A stretch of 64,000 nt of DNA from Salifodinibacter halophilus. GTDB taxonomy: Bacteria; Pseudomonadota; Gammaproteobacteria; Nevskiales; Salinisphaeraceae. Location of the stretch: the NCBI GenBank assembly GCA_012999515.1, contig JABEEB010000001.1:2136858-2200857 (forward strand). Direction: 5' to 3'. This document shows, in pieces, positions 57,915 through 64,000 of the stretch. The stretch's first letter is position 1; the number at the start of each line of letters is the position of its first letter. A program made the translations under genes and the position numbers. Under the pieces are notes generated by a model. The model had not been told where the DNA came from. It did no database searches and was given only the letters and a program-made list of their open reading frames with translations.

Positions 57915-59194
57915 CGCAGGTGACCGTCGCCGTAGACGACATATTTTTCCGAAGTCAGCCCGAGCAGGCCCACCGGTCCGCGGGCATGAAGCTTGTCGGT
58001 GGAAACACCGATTTCCGCGCCGAGCCCGTATTCGAAACCATCGGAAAAACGCGTCGACGCGTTGACCATGACCGACGCCGAATCCACGGCTCGGGTGAAG
58101 TAGCGAGCTGTCGACCAATTCTCGGTCACGATGGCATCGGTATGGGCTGAACCATAGGCCGCAATGTGATCGACTGCACTAGTCAGGTCATCGACCACAC
58201 CAATCGCCAGCTTGGGGCCGAGAAACTCCGCGCCCCAATCGCTGGCGGCAGCGGTTTCGATGGCGTCGCTCGCCGCACAGGCACGTTCGCAGCCGACCAG
58301 CGTTATACCGGCTTGCTCGAATTCATGGGCGAGTCGGGGCAGGACCGCAGGGGCGATGGATGCCGCGACCAGCAGCGTTTCCATGGTGTTGCAAGTGCCG
58401 AAACGCTGGGTTTTGGCGTTGACGGCTATGGCCACGGCTTTATCGAGGTCGGCGTCGGCATCGATATAGACGTGGCAGACACCGTCCAGATGCTTGATCA
58501 CCGGCATCTGTGCATTATTGGCGACGCGCTGGGTCAGCGACTTTCCACCGCGTGGCACGATAACGTCGATATGTTCGGCGTCGGCTAGCATGGCGCCGAC
58601 CGCGGCGCGGTCGGTGGTTTCGATCGCTTGCACGGCTGTCTCGGGTAGGTCGGCTTCGGCCAAGCCACGCGCCACGCAGGCCGCGATCGCCAAGTTGGTG
58701 TTGATCGCCTCGGAGCCGCCGCGCAAGATCGCCGCGTTGCCGGATTTGATACACAACGCGGCCGCGTCGACCGTGACGTTGGGCCGCGATTCGTAGATGA
58801 TGCCGATCACGCCCAGCGGCACCCGCATTTGGCCGACCTGAATACCGGATGGCTGGTAGGTCAGGTCGTTGATCGCGCCGATCGGATCGGGCAGGGCGGC
58901 AACTTGGCGCAGGCCGTCGGCCATGCGCTTGATCGTGTCGTCGCCGATGGCCAGCCGATCGAGCGCGGCGTCGTCCAACGTGTGGCGCCCGGCGTCGAGG
59001 TCGCGCACATTCGCCGCCTTGATGGTGTCTCGGCCGTCGTTTAGCGCTTCGGCGATCGCTTCAAGCGCGGTGTTTTTCCGACCGGGGTCGGCCAGCGCCA
59101 TGTGGCGTGCGCTGGTCCGGGCGCGCTCGCCGATTGCGTACAGTTCACGCTCAGTCTCGGCGTCGTCAGTGGTTTGGATGGCGTTCTGATCCAT
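57911..59194 (-). CDS. proA: Glutamate-5-semialdehyde dehydrogenase (gamma-glutamyl phosphate reductase)
   Basis: ProA reduces gamma-glutamyl phosphate with NADPH in proline synthesis; proline also serves as an osmolyte. The 427-residue aldehyde-dehydrogenase-fold protein shows [19 protein letters not shown] (about 122-140), [11 protein letters not shown] and [11 protein letters not shown]. The active Cys is in [14 protein letters not shown] near 278. proB is not in the window. The start follows the holA stop by 12 bases. Confidence 0.96.
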   Translation of the reverse strand: MDQNAIQTTDDAETERELYAIGERARTSARHMALADPGRKNTALEAIAEALNDGRDTIKAANVRDLDAGRHTLDDAALDRLAIGDDTIKRMADGLRQVAALPDPIGAINDLTYQPSGIQVGQMRVPLGVIGIIYESRPNVTVDAAALCIKSGNAAILRGGSEAINTNLAIAACVARGLAEADLPETAVQAIETTDRAAVGAMLADAEHIDVIVPRGGKSLTQRVANNAQMPVIKHLDGVCHVYIDADADLDKAVAIAVNAKTQRFGTCNTMETLLVAASIAPAVLPRLAHEFEQAGITLVGCERACAASDAIETAAASDWGAEFLGPKLAIGVVDDLTSAVDHIAAYGSAHTDAIVTENWSTARYFTRAVDSASVMVNASTRFSDGFEYGLGAEIGVSTDKLHARGPVGLLGLTSEKYVVYGDGHLR

Positions 59195-59206
59195 TTGCTT
59201 TCGGTG

Positions 59207-60235
59207 TCAGGCGGCTACCTTCCGCCCATATGTGCAGTCGACAAGTCCGTGGATCAAGCTTACCAGCTCATCCCATGCACGGCCGGCCTCGGCTCCTTTG
59301 TTAATCCGGTCGATGCGGGCGACGTCATGGAGTACGTGCGCCAAGTGGTCGCTGCTTGTCCGCCGTGCCAGCTCGGTGATCCGGCGTTTGCGAGCGGCTG
59401 GCATGAATACCTTGGACAAAACGGCATCGACTTGATCGTAACGCGCGGCTACTGCGGCTCGGTATAAAAGTCGGATTTCGCGGACCAGTGCCCAGGTGAT
59501 TGGCACCGGGTCCGTACCTTCGGTGCGCAGACGGCGTAGCACGCGGATCGCGCCGGCGCGGTCGCCGTCGACCGCGCGCGCGGTTAGCGCGAACATATCG
59601 AAATGGGCGTCGTCGCCGGCTACGGCTTCGATCGTGGTTGCGTCGATTGTTTCGCCGGGTGTGGTCAGCGCCAGTCGGTCGATCTGCTGGGACGCAGCCA
59701 GGAGGTTACCTTCCGTGCGCTCGGCCAGTAACGCCACGGCGTCCTCGGCAAGGGTGACACCTGCAGCGTGTGCGCGGTTGTTGAGCCAGCTACGCAGCGC
59801 GTTACCGCTAACCGGCCAGGCGAAGACGGCGATACCGGCCGAACTAAGGGCTTTGTACCATGCACTCTGGCGTGCATTGCCTTGGAGCGACGGCGCCACG
59901 ATCAGAATGATCGTATCGGCGGGCGGTTTATTGGCGATTTCCTTGAGCGCCGCCGCACCGGTTTTGCCCGGCCCCTGGCTCGGGATGTGCAGCTCGATGC
60001 ATTGTTTGTTGGCGAACAGCGATCCGGTCGCGCCGGCGCTTCGAATGCGGTCCCAGTCGAAGCCGGGTTCAGCGTGGTGGATCTCGCGCTCGTCGAAGCC
60101 GTGGCGCCGGGCAGCTGCGCGCACGGCGTCCGCGGCTTCGACCACCTGCAGCGGCTCGCTGCCGCCGATCAGATAGATCGAGGCCAGTTGTGAGCCATCG
60201 AGTTTATCGGCTAGCCGGTCGGGTGCGATTTCCAC
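59207..60235 (-). CDS. holA: DNA polymerase III subunit delta
   Basis: HolA (delta) opens the beta sliding clamp within the clamp loader. The 342-residue protein has ASIYLIGGSEPLQVVEAADA near the N-terminus, the delta AAA-like region with IILIVAPSLQ, and ARTEGN-like AERTEGNLLAASQQIDRLAL (about 167-187). Its helical C-terminal domain has ALVREIRLLYRAA. lptE and leuS, usual upstream neighbours, are absent; an OsmC-family gene is 5 bases upstream of it instead. Confidence 0.93.
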   Translation of the reverse strand: MEIAPDRLADKLDGSQLASIYLIGGSEPLQVVEAADAVRAAARRHGFDEREIHHAEPGFDWDRIRSAGATGSLFANKQCIELHIPSQGPGKTGAAALKEIANKPPADTIILIVAPSLQGNARQSAWYKALSSAGIAVFAWPVSGNALRSWLNNRAHAAGVTLAEDAVALLAERTEGNLLAASQQIDRLALTTPGETIDATTIEAVAGDDAHFDMFALTARAVDGDRAGAIRVLRRLRTEGTDPVPITWALVREIRLLYRAAVAARYDQVDAVLSKVFMPAARKRRITELARRTSSDHLAHVLHDVARIDRINKGAEAGRAWDELVSLIHGLVDCTYGRKVAA

Positions 60236-60240
60236 GGTGC

Positions 60241-60660
60241 TTAGGCGGCGGCCTCGATCCGGTGGCTATGGCTGATATCGACGCTATCCTGGAGCATGAT
60301 CGAGGCCGAGCAGTATTTCTCGGCTGAAAGTTGCACCGCCCGCGCAACCTGTTTGTCGCTCAGGCCGTGCCCGGTGACCACAAACGTCATATGGATGGCG
60401 GTAAAAATCTTTGGTTCGGTATCGGCGCGTGTGCCATCGACCTCGATTCGGCAGTCGGTCACGTCCTGGCGCGCTTTTTTCAGGATGTGCATCACGTCCA
60501 TCGCGCTACACGCACCCACACCCATGAGCATTAATTCCATCGGTCGCGACCCAGCGTTTTGGCCGCCCAGGTCGGGTGGCCCGTCGATGGCTACGTCGTG
60601 GCCGCTGTCAGCACGGGCGTTGAACTGCAGTTCGCCCTGCCAGTTGATGACTGCTTGCAT
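60241..60660 (-). CDS. OsmC family protein (YhfA-like)
   Basis: A 139-residue OsmC/Ohr-fold protein. The two redox cysteines are seen in LMGVGACSAMDVMHIL near residue 51 and AEKYCSASIMLQDSV near 116. The pattern matches the YhfA subgroup, whose precise substrate is not established, in contrast to OsmC/Ohr hydroperoxidases. In pseudomonads this gene lies near trpC and vfr; here it follows trpC directly and is probably co-transcribed with holA. Confidence 0.9.
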   Translation of the reverse strand: MQAVINWQGELQFNARADSGHDVAIDGPPDLGGQNAGSRPMELMLMGVGACSAMDVMHILKKARQDVTDCRIEVDGTRADTEPKIFTAIHMTFVVTGHGLSDKQVARAVQLSAEKYCSASIMLQDSVDISHSHRIEAAA

Positions 60661-60740
60661 GTGAATCCGTATCCGGTGTTTCTACCGGAGTCTGTGGCGT
60701 GCTCGGCTCGCAATCAAGTCTTATGGAGCGAGCGGTTGGC

Positions 60741-61547
60741 TCAGTCCGGTTCCGCTAACAGTTGTTCCAGCGCCGTTGCCGGATCGGGTTGGCGCATGAA
60801 CGACTCGCCCACGAGGAACACGCCAAATCCGGCTCGCTGGAGACGGCGGCGATCATCGGCGTTGTGGATGCCGCTTTCGCTGATGGTCAGTCGGTCCGCC
60901 GGCATGGCGGTCGCCAAGGTTTCGCTGGTGGTCAGCGTTGTCTCGAACGTCGTGAGATCGCGGTTGTTGACGCCGACAAGTGTCGTTTCCGGCAGACGTT
61001 TAACGCGTTCGAGTTCGGCGCGGTCGTGGACTTCGGCTAGAACGGCCATGCCGAGCGCTTCGGCGTGCGCGGCCAAATCGATTAGTTGTGCATCGGTCAG
61101 CGTCGCGACAATCAATAAAATGCAGTCCGCGCCCAGCGCGCGCGATTCGTCGATCTGGATGGGATCGAGCATGAAATCCTTGCGCAGCGCGGGCAGGCCC
61201 GACGCGTGACGCGCCTCGGCCAGATATGCGGCGCGGCCCTGAAAGTAGTCGCAATCGGTCAGAACCGACAGACACGCCGCGCCGCCGGCGGCATACCGCT
61301 CGGCGAGCCAGGTGACGTCGAAATCGGTGCGAATCAAGCCTTTGCTCGGTGAGGCTTTTTTAATCTCGCCGATGACCGCCGCCGGTGCCGTGGCGGCGAG
61401 TGCGCCGGCGAAATCACGCGGTGCCGATGCGGCGGCAGCGCGATCGGCCATCGCTGCGGCGCCGACGTCGCGGTAAAGTGCGTCGATTTCGCCGCGTTTG
61501 TCGGCGATAATGTCGGCCAGAACGTTGTTGCCGACTGCGCTTTTCAT
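60741..61547 (-). CDS. trpC: Indole-3-glycerol phosphate synthase
   Basis: TrpC closes CdRP to indole-3-glycerol phosphate in tryptophan synthesis. The ATG at 61547 overlaps the trpD stop as ATGA and gives 268 residues; the frame extends further upstream inside trpD. TIM-barrel signatures are VIGEIKKASPSKGLIRTDFD (about 59-78), LRKDFMLDPIQIDESRALGA and VGVNNRDLTTFE, with LTISESGI near the end. It is monofunctional (no TrpF fusion). Confidence 0.96.
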   Translation of the reverse strand: MKSAVGNNVLADIIADKRGEIDALYRDVGAAAMADRAAAASAPRDFAGALAATAPAAVIGEIKKASPSKGLIRTDFDVTWLAERYAAGGAACLSVLTDCDYFQGRAAYLAEARHASGLPALRKDFMLDPIQIDESRALGADCILLIVATLTDAQLIDLAAHAEALGMAVLAEVHDRAELERVKRLPETTLVGVNNRDLTTFETTLTTSETLATAMPADRLTISESGIHNADDRRRLQRAGFGVFLVGESFMRQPDPATALEQLLAEPD

Positions 61548-62593
61548 GGCGTTGTGGGCGCTTGTTCGGTCAGGTGCCGACTGAACTGGGCGATATCGTC
61601 GAGACGCCGGGTGGCATCGCCGCTTGCCATCGTGTCGCATGCCAGGGCGACGCCGTCGGCCAGATTGTCGGCCCGACCACTGACGTAGAGTGCGGCCCCG
61701 GCGTTGAAAGCGACGAGGTCGCGTGCCCGGCCGGGTACGCCCGATAGCGCTTGTCTGATCAGGCGTAGGCTGTCGGCGGCGTCAACGGCGCGCACGCCGT
61801 CCAGTGAGCCGCGTTCGAGGCCGACATCTTCGGGTGCGACCATGTAAGTGCTGATCTGGCCAGCTTTCAATTCGGCTACGCGCGTTGGCGCGTTGATTGA
61901 GAGTTCGTCGATGCCGTCGCCGCTGTGGACGACCATCACGTGGCGGCTGCCGAGCCGTTGCAAGACTTCGGCCAGCGGCTCGCAGAGGTGGCCGTTGAAA
62001 ACGCCCATGACCTGATTCCGCGCACCGGCCGGGTTAACCAGCGGGCCGACAATGTTCAAAAGCGTGCGGATACCGAGTTCCCGGCGCGGGCCGACCGCGT
62101 GACGCATGGCGCCGTGGTGGGCGGGGGCATACATGAAACCAGCGCCGAGTTCGTCGATACAGCGGGCGACCGCTTCGGGTGATAAGTCCGTGGCGATGCC
62201 GGCAGCTTCCAGGACATCGGCGCTGCCGGATGTGCTCGAGACCGAGCGGTTGCCGTGCTTGGCGACCGTGCCGCCCGCGGCCGCAACCACGAAAGCACTG
62301 GCCGTGGAGACATTGAAAAGCCCCGAGCCATCGCCGCCGGTGCCGCAAGTATCGACCAGTTCGTCGGCAAGCGCGGGATTAACCGGCACCGGCGTGACGA
62401 GCTCGCGGAGCACCGAGGCTGCGGCACTGATTTCGGCCACGGTTTCACCTTTCATGCGCAGCGCAACCAGCAGGCCGCCGATCTGCGCTGGCGTGGCGCC
62501 CCCGGTCATTATGTCGCGCACGGCCCCTTGCATGGCTTCGACGGACAGGTCTCGACCGGAGGCGACGTGGTCTATGATCGCGGCATCGATCAT
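61544..62593 (-). CDS. trpD: Anthranilate phosphoribosyltransferase
   Basis: TrpD transfers phosphoribose to anthranilate in tryptophan synthesis. The ATG at 62593 overlaps the trpG stop as ATGA and gives 349 residues; a TTG 15 bases upstream is also in frame. The PRPP-binding loop is [20 protein letters not shown] (about 81-100), followed by [21 protein letters not shown] and the anthranilate-side [16 protein letters not shown]. It is separate from trpG, not fused as in E. coli. Confidence 0.97.
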   Translation of the reverse strand: MIDAAIIDHVASGRDLSVEAMQGAVRDIMTGGATPAQIGGLLVALRMKGETVAEISAAASVLRELVTPVPVNPALADELVDTCGTGGDGSGLFNVSTASAFVVAAAGGTVAKHGNRSVSSTSGSADVLEAAGIATDLSPEAVARCIDELGAGFMYAPAHHGAMRHAVGPRRELGIRTLLNIVGPLVNPAGARNQVMGVFNGHLCEPLAEVLQRLGSRHVMVVHSGDGIDELSINAPTRVAELKAGQISTYMVAPEDVGLERGSLDGVRAVDAADSLRLIRQALSGVPGRARDLVAFNAGAALYVSGRADNLADGVALACDTMASGDATRRLDDIAQFSRHLTEQAPTTP

Positions 62594-63183
62594 GCCGCGA
62601 TCTCGCAACGGCCGAGAAAACGCGCCAGCATGGCGTGACCGGCGTCGGACATGATCGATTCGGGGTGGAACTGCACGCCCTCAGCCCCGGTGGCTGGATG
62701 GATCAAGCCCATAATTTCGTCGATTTCGCCGCTCTTAGTTTCGGTCCAGGCGGTGATCTCGAAATCGGCTGGCAGGTCGTCGTGGCCGACAATCAACGAG
62801 TGGTAGCGCGTCGCTGTCAACGGATTGTCGAGATCCGCGAATACGCCTTGGCCGGTGTGATGAATCGGTGACGTTTTGCCGTGCATGACGCTGCGGGCCC
62901 GAATCACCGAGCCACCGAAAGCCTGGCCGAGGGCTTGATGACCGAGACACACACCGAGAATCGGAATTCGTCCAGCCAGGCGCTGGATCAGTTCCAATGA
63001 CACGCCGGCCTCGCTCGGTGTACACGGGCCGGGTGAAATGACAATGCCGGCCGGTGCGCGCGCTTCGATTTCAGCCACGCTGATCTCGTCGTTGCGTGCG
63101 ACGTCCACTTCGACGCCGAGTTCGCCGAGGTATTGCACGAGGTTGTAAGTAAACGAGTCGTAGTTGTCGATCATCAGGATCAT
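62590..63183 (-). CDS. trpG: Anthranilate synthase component II (glutamine amidotransferase)
   Basis: TrpG supplies ammonia from glutamine to TrpE for anthranilate. A very similar enzyme, PabA, serves p-aminobenzoate synthesis, and in many gammaproteobacteria one protein does both. The 197-residue class I amidotransferase opens [19 protein letters not shown]. It has the nucleophile Cys in [18 protein letters not shown] near 79 and the His-Glu pair in [12 protein letters not shown]. It heads trpG-trpD-trpC; trpE is not within the window. The AT-rich 120 bases upstream probably hold its promoter. Confidence 0.96.
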   Translation of the reverse strand: MILMIDNYDSFTYNLVQYLGELGVEVDVARNDEISVAEIEARAPAGIVISPGPCTPSEAGVSLELIQRLAGRIPILGVCLGHQALGQAFGGSVIRARSVMHGKTSPIHHTGQGVFADLDNPLTATRYHSLIVGHDDLPADFEITAWTETKSGEIDEIMGLIHPATGAEGVQFHPESIMSDAGHAMLARFLGRCEIAA

Positions 63184-63339
63184 TGTCGCTAATAACCTAT
63201 TGAATGCTAAAAATTAAAACTTTATGACCCATCGCCTGTTCTACACATTGACCTTGGAATGCCTTAGCAACATGCCGCCAGATCGACAAGCATAGCGTAC
63301 CGAGGCGCTACGATGATCGCTCCGCCGCCCAACTGGGGG

Positions 63340-63821
63340 CTACCCCGTTCCAACGGACGGTTTGGGAAAAGCCTGAAAACAACAGGTCCGGCTTGGCGAC
63401 GCGTCGCCGCATTCTAGGATTATAGAATCGCTCGATGTAGTCAAAGAGGTTTGACCTGGCGATATCCAGCGTGTGGTACCTGGCGCGATGGACGCGTTCG
63501 CGTTCGCGTTCGCGTTTAAGTACACTGCAAAAGCCTTCGCAGGCAGCATTGTCGTCGCAATGGCTGACGGCACTCATCGAACACGTCAGCGTGTTGTTCT
63601 TCAAAAAAACGCTGATAATCACCGCTGGTGAACTGGCTGCCGCGGTCGGAATGCAGAATTACGTCCGCCTTGCCTTGACGCTGCCAGACCGCAATTTCCA
63701 CCGCTCTTATGACCATCTGTCGATCCTGTCGGTGTGAGAAAAGCCGCACAGCCCAATCGCAATGAACAAGAGCATCACGGGAGGTGCGAAGCCAAGGATC
63801 GTGAGTGTCGCAGAATGACAC
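63340..63821 (-). pseudogene. IS3-family transposase (orfB) remnant, frameshifted
   Basis: This is the C-terminal part of an IS3-type DDE integrase, broken over three frames. One frame (63516-63821) gives DRQMVIRAVEIAVWQRQGKADVIL-type sequence followed by HSDRGSQFTSGDYQRF with the second catalytic Asp. The next frame (63308-63622) gives LKNNTLTCSMSAVSHCDDNA, CEGF with the catalytic Glu, then FDYIERFYNPRMRRRV. The last (from 63340) gives the family ending PSVGTG. The first frameshift lies at an A7 run (63603-63609). No orfA, N-terminal part or terminal repeats were recognised. Confidence 0.8.
63493..63516. repeat. Four tandem copies of CGCGTT inside the transposase remnant
   Basis: Four perfect tandem hexamers on the plus strand; on the minus strand they encode alternating Arg-Glu. 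Related transposases, as I remember them, read LKRERVH here, so about two units have been added by slippage. Confidence 0.8.
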
Positions 63822-64000
63822 GGCAGACTGCGCGCTGCCTGGAATAGCCCGGATAGCCCATCTGCGCAGAGCGAGGAAACGCGGTTATTTCTCGCTTTGC
63901 GAACCGGTTTCGACTTCGTGATCAATAGATGGTCGCCGGAAGGTCTCAACGACCTTCAAAGCGCCTAGCAGTCCGGCGATACTTATCGCTGCCGGCAGCC
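63822..64000. other. Right edge without recognised gene
   Basis: The last 179 bases contain no frame I can assign. They may be further decayed insertion-sequence DNA or the start of a neighbouring region cut by the window end. Confidence 0.4.

Noticed and set aside
57915..58118. N-terminal extension of nadD into proA
   Set aside because: The extra 68 residues are a frame shadow of proA, and NadD homologues begin close to the [11 protein letters not shown] motif.
63603..63609. A7 run as a programmed -1 frameshift site of an IS3 element
   Set aside because: Programmed shifts in IS3 elements lie between orfA and orfB, not within the catalytic domain, and a further frameshift follows, so decay or sequencing error is likelier.

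Overview
The window is about 62% GC, gene-dense, and almost entirely chromosomal core DNA of a gammaproteobacterium. The order dnaK-dnaJ-dapB-carA-carB ... greA-yhbY-rlmE-ftsH-folP-glmM-tpiA-secG-tRNA-Leu-tRNA-fMet-rimP-nusA-infB-rbfA-truB-rpsO-pnp is the order I know from Pseudomonas-type genomes. A complete ectABC operon, acidic protein linkers and an SMC (not MukB) condensin point to a moderately halophilic, non-enteric gammaproteobacterium. A Salinisphaera-like organism would fit, but that is a guess.

Region 1 (1-7.5 kb, plus strand) holds the end of dnaK, then dnaJ, dapB, carA and carB (chaperone, lysine/diaminopimelate synthesis, carbamoyl phosphate). Region 2 (7.5-16.3 kb) interrupts the usual carB-greA junction. 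It carries ectABC (ectoine synthesis), an unusual acyltransferase fused to what looks like a degenerate PLP-barrel domain, queH (queuosine), a cation diffusion facilitator, gshA (minus strand) and ubiA. Region 3 (16.3-33.1 kb) resumes the backbone: greA, yhbY (minus), rlmE, ftsH, folP, glmM, tpiA, secG, two tRNAs and the rimP-nusA-infB-rbfA-truB-rpsO-pnp transcription/translation cluster.

Region 4 (33.1-45.8 kb) contains phaR, dksA and queF (all minus), a CbbY-type phosphatase, the smc-zipA-ligA cluster, ddl (minus) and htpG with a sigma-32-like promoter. Region 5 (45.9-63.2 kb) is one long minus-strand run. Read in the direction of transcription it is trpG-trpD-trpC-osmC-holA-proA-nadD-rsfS-rlmH, then yhdP-nitrilase-isochorismatase-tldD, then rsmD, coaD and ggt. 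Many junctions are 4-base start/stop overlaps. Region 6 (63.3-64 kb) is a decayed IS3-family transposase.

I found no CRISPR array, phage, toxin-antitoxin or defence island. The most unusual object is the acyltransferase fusion at 10.0-11.7 kb. The next most interesting are several structured leaders (greA, rpsO, pnp, carB), a possibly leaderless ectA, and an isochorismatase-like gene lodged inside the usually compact yhdP-nit-tldD block.
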